Source of the DNA: Brevibacillus brevis
GTDB taxonomy: Bacteria; Bacillota; Bacilli; Brevibacillales; Brevibacillaceae
Direction of reading: 5' to 3'
Assembly (NCBI RefSeq): GCF_031583145.1
Contig: NZ_CP134050.1
Span: 1,202,501 to 1,266,500, forward strand
DNA length: 64,000 nt
Each line of letters starts with the position of its first letter. The first letter of the stretch is position 1. This document shows positions 25,553 to 34,700 of this stretch, in pieces. The translations under genes and the position numbers were made by a program. The notes under the pieces are model-generated. The model worked only from the letters and a program-made list of their open reading frames with translations, did no database searches and was not told the DNA's origin.

Positions 25553-27094
25553 ATGGCGCTGGAACGAGTTTTGTCTGTTTCGCAGCTTTTGGAAAAGGCA
25601 GCCGAACGAACACCGACAAAAGAAGCGATCTATGATCTTGCCCGCAGACTGACGTACGGCGAACTGCAAAAAGAAGTGCATCAACTGGCTTCCGCACTGG
25701 TCTCTTTGGGAATCAGGGAGGGGGATCGCGTGGGGGTCTCTTTGCCCAACTGGCACGAGACAGTCGAATTGTTTTTTGCCATCGCCAAAGTAGGGGCGAT
25801 CCTCGTTCCCTTCAATCCCAAGTACCGTGCCCACGAAGTGCAATACATCCTGGCCAACTCCGGAGCAAAAGTGGTTTTTGTCAGCGAAGAATTTGAGAAA
25901 GCAGGATTTGAAGGCGCCACATCTCTTGTGGAAACAGTCGTCACCGTACGGTATGAAAAACAGGGGTATCCGTCCTTTTCCGAGTTGATGGCGAAAGAGT
26001 ATCGAACAGCTTTTCCTTCGGTCATTCCCGATCCCGCCCACGACATTTTCTGCATCCTTTACACATCGGGAACGACAGGCTCGCCGAAAGGGGTCATGAT
26101 CACGCATCGAAGCGTGGTTCAATCCGGAATGGCCATTGGCGAAAGCCTGAAATGCCACGAGGATGATGTGTTCATCATCGTTTCTCCGCTTTTCCATGTG
26201 TTCGGGATGTCTTGCAATCTGATGTCTGCTGTCTATTACCAGTCGAAAATGGTGTTGCTGGACAAATATCATCCGGAGAAGGCCCTCCAGTTGATCGAGC
26301 AGGAAAAAGCAACCGTTCATCATGCCGTTCCGACGATGCTTACCATGGAGCTGCAGCATCCGGATTTTGCCGCCTATGATCTGTCTTCCCTGCGAACAGG
26401 GATTACGGGAGCCTCCCTTTGCCCTCCCGAAACGATCAAAGCGGTTCGTGAACGGATGGGGATGAATCTGTGCGTTTCCTTTGGAACCACAGAGACGGGG
26501 AGCGTCACGCTTACGCCGTATGATGCGCAAGGTCCGCACGTGCTGGAAACGGTAGGAAAGGCGATTGACGGGGTCGAGATTCGGATTGTCAATGAACAGA
26601 GAGAGGCAGTATCTTCAGGCGTCATCGGGGAAATCGCCTGCAGAGGCTTTGGGCTGATGAAGGGATATTACCAGCTTCCCGAACAAACGGTACAGGCGAT
26701 AGACAAGGACGGATGGTACTATACGGGAGACCTGGGGACCATGGATGAAGAGGGGTATATCCGTTTTGCGGGACGCAAAAAAGAGATGATTATCCGAGGC
26801 GGATTTAATATTTATCCGCAGGAAATAGAGGACGTCCTGCGCAGGCATCCGAAAGTAAGGGAAGCGGCAATTCTCGGGCTTCCGGATCCCGTCATGGGGG
26901 AGATAGTCTGCGCGGCCGTCCAGCTCAAAGCAGAAGCGGCTTCCACGCTGGAGGAGATCATCGAATTTTTAAGGCCCCAATTTGCCAGCTATAAGCTTCC
27001 GAGCAAAGTGGTGTTCGTAGACGAAATACCGACCACGGCCAGCGGGAAAATTCAGAAGACGAAGCTGAAGGATGTATTAATGGAATCTGTGTAA
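25553..27094 (+). CDS. Acyl/aryl-CoA ligase (AMP-forming)
   Basis: ATP-dependent activation of a carboxylic acid to its CoA thioester through an acyl-adenylate. The 513-residue protein has all adenylating-enzyme motifs: YTSGTTGSPKG (170-180), FGTTETGS, YYTGDLG...GRKKEMIIRGGFNIYPQEIE and the late catalytic Lys in TTASGKIQK. ATG 25553 is preferred; the 22-codon extension upstream lies in the thiolase gene. It is the last gene of the operon. The likely substrate is a hydroxycinnamate or hydroxybenzoate; which one cannot be told from the sequence. Confidence 0.88.
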   Translation: MALERVLSVSQLLEKAAERTPTKEAIYDLARRLTYGELQKEVHQLASALVSLGIREGDRVGVSLPNWHETVELFFAIAKVGAILVPFNPKYRAHEVQYILANSGAKVVFVSEEFEKAGFEGATSLVETVVTVRYEKQGYPSFSELMAKEYRTAFPSVIPDPAHDIFCILYTSGTTGSPKGVMITHRSVVQSGMAIGESLKCHEDDVFIIVSPLFHVFGMSCNLMSAVYYQSKMVLLDKYHPEKALQLIEQEKATVHHAVPTMLTMELQHPDFAAYDLSSLRTGITGASLCPPETIKAVRERMGMNLCVSFGTTETGSVTLTPYDAQGPHVLETVGKAIDGVEIRIVNEQREAVSSGVIGEIACRGFGLMKGYYQLPEQTVQAIDKDGWYYTGDLGTMDEEGYIRFAGRKKEMIIRGGFNIYPQEIEDVLRRHPKVREAAILGLPDPVMGEIVCAAVQLKAEAASTLEEIIEFLRPQFASYKLPSKVVFVDEIPTTASGKIQKTKLKDVLMESV

Positions 27095-27101
27095 TTGTAC
27101 A

Positions 27102-27153
27102 TGCGCCGAAATCTCTCTTCCTTTGCAGGAGGGACAATAGAGGCGCTTTTTTC
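27102..27153 (+). terminator. Terminator of the catabolic operon
   Basis: GCGCC (27102-27106) and GGCGC (27142-27146) close a stem with an inner TCTCTTCCT/AGGAGGGA pairing, followed by TTTTTT. Confidence 0.8.
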
Positions 27154-27207
27154 TTGCAAGGGGTTATAATGGATATAAGAATGCGCGAATAGAATGGAGG
27201 GGATCAA

Positions 27208-29415
27208 GTGGTAGACGACAAAAAGCAAAGTGCCTTGGTTGAACGGCTCAACACCCACTTGCGAAAAACTGCCAGACAATTAATACAATTCGATACATTG
27301 GACGAGACCCTCCTTTTCTTGGTGAATTCTTTTTGGAAGCAGTTCTCCTGCGATTATGTCTCCATTATTTTGCTGGAAGGAGAACGTCTATACAAAAAAG
27401 TAGCGAAAGGAAAAGGGGACTCTTTCGAAGCCATTTTTCCGCTAAACCGCACAGGCTGCTCGTCTCGGTTTTTGGAAAGCCCTGTATGGTGCTACGATAT
27501 AATCAAAGCGGACGAACGCTGCCCTTTTTACGAAAGCATCGAGGCTGAAAGATTTGCGACGTGGTTTACGGTCCCGATCAAGGAACAGGATTCGGACAGT
27601 TACGGCGTTTGCTTAATCGGGTTTCGCAGCTTTGTCCCTTTGTTTGAAGACGCGAACAAATTGTTCGTGGAATTCGGGAAAGATATCGTTTCGGCGATCG
27701 GCCTTGCGATGAATAAACAAAAAGAAAAGAAGAAAATGGAAGGAATGGCATGGCTGCAAGAGAATGTATACCTCGGCTCCTCCTTGGAGAAGCTGGTCGG
27801 AAGCGCAGTCGAACGAGCGGGAAAAGGGACGGAAGCGGAAGCGGCCTGCATCTATCTGTATGATGAGGCCAAGGGCTGCTTTGTCCTTCACCCGGTAGCT
27901 TATGGCACAGTGAATCTGCCAACGGTGATAAAAGTCGAACACAACTATCGCCTGCATGAATACTTCCCTTATTTGGATCGGCACGGAGACAGCGAAATTA
28001 CCGTTCCTCTCATTGTCCATCTCAAGACGGTCGGTGTACTGCATGTTTGGAAGAAGCAGCACCAGCGTTTTACCGAAGAGGATGCCGAATTGCTTTACCT
28101 GATATCTTCCCACGTCTCCGTTTTGATTGAAAACGCAAGACTGTACAAGAATGAACAGGAAAGCAAATCGCGCTTGGCAAAATTCATGGAACACCAGAAG
28201 GAGCTGGTCAAGCAAACGCTGGTAGGAGAAGGCTTTCAAGAAATTACGTCATCGCTTTCGCAAATGATGGAACGAACTGTCATCTTGTTCGATCGATTTG
28301 TGCGCCCGATGGTTTTTGCTCCGATTGACGCTCCCGACCATGTGATTCAATCTATGGCTCAAAAGGCAGCGGCGGAGAACAAGGCCATTCGCAAGAGCAG
28401 CGGCATGGAACTATGGTTCTCGGCAGAGGATGGGCGTGAGCTTGGCCTTTTTCCCATACGGGGCGGGGGAGAGCTGCTCGGATATTTGGGCATCCAGATC
28501 CAAAAGGATGACGTCGATGCCGTGCTTCACATGACATTGAACCATGCTCTCAATGTGTATGCCACGCAGTTTATCAAGCAAAAGCTGATCCTGGATGCGA
28601 AGGATCAGGTAAAGGAAAGCTTTTTGAACCAGCTGTTTGTCCCGCACATACAGGATAAAGAGCGGGTCATCCAGTACGCCAATCTGTTTAAGCTGAATGT
28701 GTTCGAGCCGCATAAGGTGGCCATTATATCTTTTTCCTTTGCAGAAAGCATGGAGAAAGAATCGGACCTCATGGAAATCGAAGCAAAGAAGACCTTGATC
28801 TGGGAGCGCTTTCGCGAGCATTTGTCCCGGCACTACCCAGGCATCGTGGCTTCACGCAAGGAAGGGCTGTTCATCCTGATTGTCCAAGACCAGAAGGGCA
28901 GGGAGGAGCAGCTCGATTGGGAACGGGTGTATCATCAACTCAAAAAGATCACGCTTTCCCATGAAAAACGAGGGAAAATTTACATAGGCATCAGTTCCAG
29001 CACGCAAAAAATCGATGATTTTTACCGGTGCTATAAAGAAGCTTTGCAGGCTTTGAAAATAGCGGAAAGCCGTTTTCAGCACAAGGGATTCATCGACTTT
29101 GACAGCCTGGGGTCCTATATCGTCTTGAGCAACCTGCAGGACCCGATGATCGCAGAACTGTTTATTGACAATTACCTGGGGCCATTGTTGAAATACGGCA
29201 AGGGGAAAGGAAAAGAATTGTTCGATACGCTGCGGGCTTACTTGGTGATGAACGGCAATCTGAAAGATACCTCCGAACATCTCTTTATTCACCGAAGCTC
29301 GTTAAAGTACAGGCTGGAACGGATCAGTGAGCTTCTGAAGGTGGACCTGGAGGACGCGGAAGAACGGTTTAATCTGATGCTGGCCTACAAACTGCACGAT
29401 TTTTATCGATTGTGA
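27208..29415 (+). CDS. PucR/CdaR-type regulator with GAF-like sensory region
   Basis: A 735-residue regulator. The N-terminal half (about 1-330) has two GAF-like modules, a middle region follows, and the C-terminus (GNLKDTSEHLFIHRSSLKYRLERIS) is the PucR-type helix-turn-helix. Such proteins usually activate neighbouring catabolic genes on binding a small molecule. GTG 27208 follows GGAGGGG. A TATAAT at 27165-27170 may be its -10 box, with no good -35. It follows the aromatic operon directly and is the best candidate to control it, perhaps through the palindrome at 18238-18254. Confidence 0.85.
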   Translation: MVDDKKQSALVERLNTHLRKTARQLIQFDTLDETLLFLVNSFWKQFSCDYVSIILLEGERLYKKVAKGKGDSFEAIFPLNRTGCSSRFLESPVWCYDIIKADERCPFYESIEAERFATWFTVPIKEQDSDSYGVCLIGFRSFVPLFEDANKLFVEFGKDIVSAIGLAMNKQKEKKKMEGMAWLQENVYLGSSLEKLVGSAVERAGKGTEAEAACIYLYDEAKGCFVLHPVAYGTVNLPTVIKVEHNYRLHEYFPYLDRHGDSEITVPLIVHLKTVGVLHVWKKQHQRFTEEDAELLYLISSHVSVLIENARLYKNEQESKSRLAKFMEHQKELVKQTLVGEGFQEITSSLSQMMERTVILFDRFVRPMVFAPIDAPDHVIQSMAQKAAAENKAIRKSSGMELWFSAEDGRELGLFPIRGGGELLGYLGIQIQKDDVDAVLHMTLNHALNVYATQFIKQKLILDAKDQVKESFLNQLFVPHIQDKERVIQYANLFKLNVFEPHKVAIISFSFAESMEKESDLMEIEAKKTLIWERFREHLSRHYPGIVASRKEGLFILIVQDQKGREEQLDWERVYHQLKKITLSHEKRGKIYIGISSSTQKIDDFYRCYKEALQALKIAESRFQHKGFIDFDSLGSYIVLSNLQDPMIAELFIDNYLGPLLKYGKGKGKELFDTLRAYLVMNGNLKDTSEHLFIHRSSLKYRLERISELLKVDLEDAEERFNLMLAYKLHDFYRL

Positions 29416-29436
29416 GCAGGGCAGGGGGGAAAAATC

Positions 29437-29688
29437 ATGCAAAATCAGCAGGGATTCTCAAAAAGTCGGCATGAGAAGCACGAATTGTGTGTAAACGATC
29501 CAAGATCCGGAAATACTATATGTACACTGTTAACAACCTTTTTCAGGCCTCGCCTTTGGCGAGGTTTTTCTTTTGCGGTCGCGGAATGTTCTTGGAACCT
29601 CCAGGATAAATCGGTAATCTGGGAGAAGAAGGGAAACTTCCGAAAGGTGGAGTCACATGATCAAGCTGAAGGATGTCGGCAGGTTTGA
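29437..29688 (+). other. Doubtful ORF between regulator and ankyrin gene
   Basis: An ATG at 29437 follows a GGGGGG stretch and opens an 83-codon frame, but the frame runs straight through a strong terminator (29546-29572) into the next gene. I see no family resemblance. It may be a short decayed gene or chance. Confidence 0.2.
29546..29572 (+). terminator. Terminator after the PucR-type regulator
   Basis: CCTCGCC-TTT-GGCGAGG followed by TTTTTCTTTT, a compact and strong intrinsic terminator. Confidence 0.9.
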
Positions 29689-30745
29689 AACACTGCCTGA
29701 ACGTGCTTTGCAAATCTATGAAGGAGATGTCGCGGCACTTCGTGAAGCGCTTGCACAGGGTTGGGACATGGAGCAGCAAATCGAGCTGAGCCGGTATACC
29801 TCGGTGAGTCCTTTGCATCTCGCGCTTCTGGCCGAACAGCTGCCGGTCGTAAAGCTGTTGATCGAGCATGGAGCCAATCTGAATGACCGGGAGGAGCCAG
29901 CCTTTTTGATCGCGGTCCGCTATTGCGACGAAGAGACGGTTCGGTTTGTCGCTTCGCAGGGAGCGAGGCTGGACGCACGCAACAGGGTGAAATCGAATGC
30001 GTATAGCCAGGCGTATTACGGCAACAAGGCGAACATTCCGCTCATCCATGAGCTCGGGCTCGACATCCGGAAGCATGGCGGGTATGCGCTGAGGACCGCC
30101 GTGGACAGGCGTGATCTGCAGACCGTCGCATGGATGTTGGATCACGGGGCTGACATCAACTTCAACGCCACGGATCAAGTATATCCGTATCAAGCTACTC
30201 CGCTGACGGTTGCGGCGAGAAATGGCGATCTGGCCATGGTCAAATATTTGGTCCAACGCGGCGCCGATGTGACTCAGACGGAAAAAGGCGGAGAGCGGGC
30301 CTATACGATTGCGGTGAGCGGCAAGCATGCAGAGATGGCCGACTTTTTGAGATCTGTCGAGCCGCCCGCTTTCCACGATCGGGAGAACAAGCTGCACGCG
30401 CTGCGGAGCTACAAGCTGCCGCCGGAGTTGATCGCCTTCTTGTCGGGAAGCGATCTGTGTCTCGAACTGCCAAACAATGAGTGCGAGGTCGACTACGTGC
30501 AGTTCTTTTCGTTGACCGATACGGTAGAAATGAAGGCGGGGCGGCGAAAGTTGCTGCGATTGTCAGCGGAGGTCGACAACTATTCCTCGATCGTCATTGT
30601 CTGGAATCCGAAAGCCAAGTGCATCGGCTATTACGATGAGGAGCATGAGGAATATGGCGATCTGTGTCCGTTCGCCGAATTCCTCGCTCATCCCGGCGTT
30701 TATTTGCAGAAGATCCTCGAGGGAGAAGAAGGAGTATCCACCTGA
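29657..30745 (+). CDS. Ankyrin-repeat protein with SUKH-like C-terminal domain
   Basis: A 362-residue protein. Residues ~20-235 hold about six ankyrin repeats (for example SPLHLALLAEQLPVVKLLIEHGANLN and TPLTVAARNGDLAMVKYLVQRGADV). Residues ~255-355 resemble an SMI1/KNR4 (SUKH) domain, with IGYYDEEHEEYGDLCPFAEFLAHP. SUKH proteins are often immunity proteins against contact-dependent toxins, and ankyrin repeats also occur in immunity proteins. No toxin gene is adjacent, so this role is inferred. CCGAAAGGTGG precedes ATG 29657. A terminator follows at 30879. Confidence 0.75.
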   Translation: MIKLKDVGRFETLPERALQIYEGDVAALREALAQGWDMEQQIELSRYTSVSPLHLALLAEQLPVVKLLIEHGANLNDREEPAFLIAVRYCDEETVRFVASQGARLDARNRVKSNAYSQAYYGNKANIPLIHELGLDIRKHGGYALRTAVDRRDLQTVAWMLDHGADINFNATDQVYPYQATPLTVAARNGDLAMVKYLVQRGADVTQTEKGGERAYTIAVSGKHAEMADFLRSVEPPAFHDRENKLHALRSYKLPPELIAFLSGSDLCLELPNNECEVDYVQFFSLTDTVEMKAGRRKLLRLSAEVDNYSSIVIVWNPKAKCIGYYDEEHEEYGDLCPFAEFLAHPGVYLQKILEGEEGVST

Positions 30746-30878
30746 TGCCGATAAACAAAGAGCGGGGGGCAGGTCTCCCTGCGGGAATCGATCGTCTCTC
30801 ACATACGGACAAGTTTGGGAGTGCGGTGGGGGAGATAGAATGGAAAGAAAGCGGAGTTTCCAAGAACAGCGCAAGGGG

Positions 30879-30925
30879 GCCTGGAAGCGCAAAACGAGCG
30901 CCGATCAGGCTTTCTTCTTTTTTTT
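30879..30925 (+). terminator. Terminator after the ankyrin gene
   Basis: GCCTG (30879-30883) and CAGGC (30906-30910) enclose GCGC/GCGC, followed by a T-rich run to 30925. The rest of the ~370-base gap (30746-31113) shows no gene and no clear promoter. Confidence 0.75.
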
Positions 30926-31113
30926 GCCTGCTTGTTCAGATTTTGTATAGATCGGAAGAGTATGATCATTTGGGGCATTTTTTATCTGTAATCGATTCGA
31001 CCGAAAAAGCCTTGCAACAGTGACAGAAGAAATCCCCGTTCCTATTCAGCCAGCACAGAAAAGGGGGAAGATGAGACGGAAAAACGACGCAGGAAGGGGA
31101 TAGGAAGTTGCGC

Positions 31114-31716
31114 ATGCTTTGGGGCGCCGGTTTTATCCTGGCAGGCTTGCTGCTCCTGATGTATCCCCAGTTGGAAAAGAAAGCTGCCGACCACAAGCAG
31201 GAACAGTTGATCGAGGCTTTCGAGCAGCTGAGCGATGTAGGCAGGAAAATCGACGAAGCTGAGCCGCCTCATGCTGAACCGGCAAACGTGCAGCAAGACG
31301 CTGTCGAACTGCTCGACGGCGCGAGGGGAGTGATCCGGATCCCCAAGATCGATCTGAACATGATGATTTTCGAAGGTTCGGACGAGTCAGCTCTTCGCAA
31401 AGGCGTAGGCATGATTGAACCGGAAAAGGAAATTGGAAAAAACAACGTCGGGTTGGCAGGACATCGTGCTGTCACCTACGGAAAGCAGTTCAATCGGCTG
31501 GATGAGCTCGCGCCGAATGACGAGATCGAGATCGAAACGAAAACCGGACGATATGTATTTGTTGTCACCAAAGCTTTTGTGGTGGACCGAACGAAAGTAG
31601 AGGTCCTGGCCGATCAGAAGGAGCCTTTGCTCACGCTGGTTACCTGTACTCCCATTGGCAAGAAGAATCCGACAGATCGGCTTATCGTACAAGCGAGGCT
31701 GAAAAGACTCGGTTGA
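31114..31716 (+). CDS. Class D sortase
   Basis: Membrane-anchored transpeptidase that joins LPXTG-type proteins to the cell wall. The 200-residue product has an N-terminal signal anchor (GAGFILAGLLLLMYP) and an extracellular catalytic domain with H117 (LAGHRAVTYG), C178 in LTLVTCTP and R189. The size and the TLVTC form fit class D. ATG 31114 and TTG 31108 both have usable ribosome-binding sites, and the difference is two residues. It lies 47 bases before a giant LPKTG adhesin gene, its obvious substrate. Confidence 0.9.
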   Translation: MLWGAGFILAGLLLLMYPQLEKKAADHKQEQLIEAFEQLSDVGRKIDEAEPPHAEPANVQQDAVELLDGARGVIRIPKIDLNMMIFEGSDESALRKGVGMIEPEKEIGKNNVGLAGHRAVTYGKQFNRLDELAPNDEIEIETKTGRYVFVVTKAFVVDRTKVEVLADQKEPLLTLVTCTPIGKKNPTDRLIVQARLKRLG

Positions 31717-31763
31717 CAGCCCTTTGATGGAATGAAGTAGTTTAAAGAGTTCAGGAGGAGTGT

Positions 31764-34700
31764 ATGCAAAGGAAATATTGGAGTATAGCTGTGGCATTCA
31801 TGCTGATTATCCACAGCTTTTTCGGGATGGCTTCGGCCGTTCACGCCGAAACGACCGGGCAGACGGAAGTCACGAATGGTGATGTCGTTCCCGGAGACGG
31901 TTCGGGGACGACTGATGGTGGTACCGATACGGACGGAGGGACGAATCCGGATGGAGGAACGAATCCAGACGGAGGAACGAATCCGGATGGAGGAACGAAT
32001 CCGGACGGAGGAACGAATCCGGATGGAGGAACGAATCCGGACGGAGGAACGAATCCGGATGGAGGAACGAATCCAGACGGAGGAACGAATCCGGATGGAG
32101 GAACGAATCCAGACGGAGGAACGAATCCGGACGGAGGAACGACGCCACCAGACGGAGGAACGAATCCGGACGGAGGAACGACGCCACCAGACGGAGGAAC
32201 GAATCCGGACGGAGGAACGACGCCACCAGACGGAGGAACGACGCCACCAGATGGAGGAACGACGCCACCAGATGGAGGAACGACGCCACCAGATGGAGGA
32301 ACGACGCCACCAGACGGAGGAACGACGCCACCAGATGGGGGCGTAGTCACACCTCCTACGGAACCCTTGCCCGAACCCCCACCGGTTGTTCCAGACCCGG
32401 AAGAGACTATCATCAAAGAAAACATCATCACCAGCGTGGTCATGAAGGGCGAGAATGGCACCAGCATCGAAGAGTTCCGCCCGGAGCAAGGATCACGCGT
32501 GCAGATTGATTTCACATGGAAGCTCCCTGGGGGGCACAGCTATTCAAACGGCGCCACCTTTACCTTCGAGCTGCCGGACAAGTTTGAACTGGCGAAGCTG
32601 GAGGAAGGCACCTTGGATGGCGACGTAGGGACCTACGAAGTGACAAGGGACGGGACAGTCACGCTCACTTTCAACGAGTCCATTGACGATGGAACGGAAG
32701 TTGAGGGCAATTTCTATGTCTGGCGTCAATTTGACGAAAGCAAATTCGAGGGAGGCACGAAGCAGAAAATCGAATTTGGACTGGACGGAATCGCGCCCAT
32801 TCAAGTGCACTTCCAAGGCAAAAATACCGGCGACATCGAGAAGAACGGCAAAGCGGACAAGAGCATGAATCCCGGAACGATTGACTGGACCGTGGATTTC
32901 AACCCGGGAGAAAAATCGATCAAGAATGCGGTCTTTCGGGATGAGTTGCCGGCTGGCTTGAAGCTGGATCTGAATTCCGTCAAGGTAACCGCGCTCGAGG
33001 TCCAACTGGATGGCTCGGTCAAGGAAGCGGGCACGGTGAGCAAGACACCCGAGGAGCTGACGGATGCCAACGGCTTTACCATTCCATTCGGCGACATCGA
33101 CAGCGCCTACCGGGTGACGTACACGACAAGCATCACGGACAAGACCGACCAGAGCTTTGCCAACAAAGCGACGGTCACGTCAGACGATCTGTCCCAGCCG
33201 TGGCAGGATACGGCGAGTATCCCCGCCAAATACAGCAAGCCATTGGCAAAAGATTCGAAGGGTTACAATTCCACAACCCAAACGATCGATTGGGCGATCT
33301 ACTACAATTACAACGAGCAGCATCTGGATCTTGGCAACGCATGGATCGAGGACACTTTTGATGACAGCCAGGAGCTGATTGAGAGCTCTTTGAAAGTCTA
33401 TCAAGTGACGATCGGCGACGACGGGAAAGGGACTCGAGTCGGAAACGAGCTTGCTCTTGGGACCGACTACACCCTGGATAACCAAGGAAATGGCTTCCGC
33501 CTGGAGTTTACCGCTTCTGGCGGCATCGACAACGCCTATGAAATCACCTATCAGACCAAGCCAAAAGACCGCGTCTACGCGAATGCCACGATCGCAAACG
33601 AAGTGAAAATGTACAATCAGGCGACAGTGACCTGGGAGAGAAAGATTCAGGAGAACATTTTCGCGAAAAACGTAAACAAGATCGACTACGCGAGCAAGAC
33701 GATCGACTGGCGGATGAGCCTGAACATGGACGCTCCCTCAGGTCCTTGGGACATGAGCAATGTCGTCATCAAAGACCGGTTCGAAAAGCAGGGATTGAAG
33801 TTCTTGCCGGACAGCTTGAACATTCCCGGGCTGAAAAAAGGTGACGATTATACCGTTACAGCGGATGCGGACAATGAAGGGTTTACCCTTGCGTTCAAGG
33901 GAACGATATCGGGCTCCTATGAAATCACCTACAGCACTTCCTTTGATCCTCGCATTCCGGATCGTCCCAAAAACTACACGAACGATGCCACGCTGACGTG
34001 GGACGACCATAAGAGCGTAGGGCATACGCTCGTCAAAACGGCTTCGGTCACTCCGGACAGCTATACCACGAACAACGGAAACAAAACAGGCTGGTATGAC
34101 GCCGAGAAGAAGATCATCACGTGGACCATTGACATCAACTACAATCTGTATGAGATCGAAAACGCGGTGATTCAAGATGTGTATTCAGGCGATCAGACTT
34201 TTCTGGACGAATCGTTGACCGTGAATGAACTCGAGCTGACAGGCGGGGCCAACGGAGTAAAAACCGTCGGGGATCCGATCCAGCCGAAGCGCTTTGAAAA
34301 AATCCAAAACGCGGATGGCGACGGCTTCATCCTGGAGCTAGGCAATATCACCAAGGCTTATCGCATCACGTATAAGACGAGCCTCGAAGGCTATGACGTG
34401 CTGGACGAATACAAGAACAACGCGACCTTGCATAACGGAGAGCCAACGGGCACGCCGTTGTACCAAGGCTCTGCGACCATCAAACCGACTTACGGCGGCA
34501 AGTACATTCTCAAGTCGGGCAAACAGGGCACCCTTGAGGATGAGGAATTCGCTTTCTGGACAGTGACGATCAACCCCAGCCAGTCTGCCATCGGTGCGGG
34601 AGCCGTACTGACCGATACGCCTGATAAACAGCTCCTCATTGCGGACTCGTTCAAGCTCTATTCGACGAACGTGAATGCAAACGGGGCTCTAACCAAAGGG

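Noticed and set aside
29437-29688. 83-codon ORF after the PucR-type regulator as a real gene.
   Set aside because: It runs through a strong terminator and into the next gene without any recognisable domain; kept only as a doubtful feature.
30949-30960. AGATCGGAAGAG, identical to the start of a common sequencing adapter.
   Set aside because: The match stops after 12 bases (TAT follows instead of C) and the surrounding sequence is continuous, so it is probably chance.
31614-32515. Long minus-strand ORFs opposite the NPDGGT repeats (Trp/Arg/Ser-rich and Pro-rich).
   Set aside because: They are mirror images of the coding repeat in other frames. They have no ribosome-binding site and no family resemblance.
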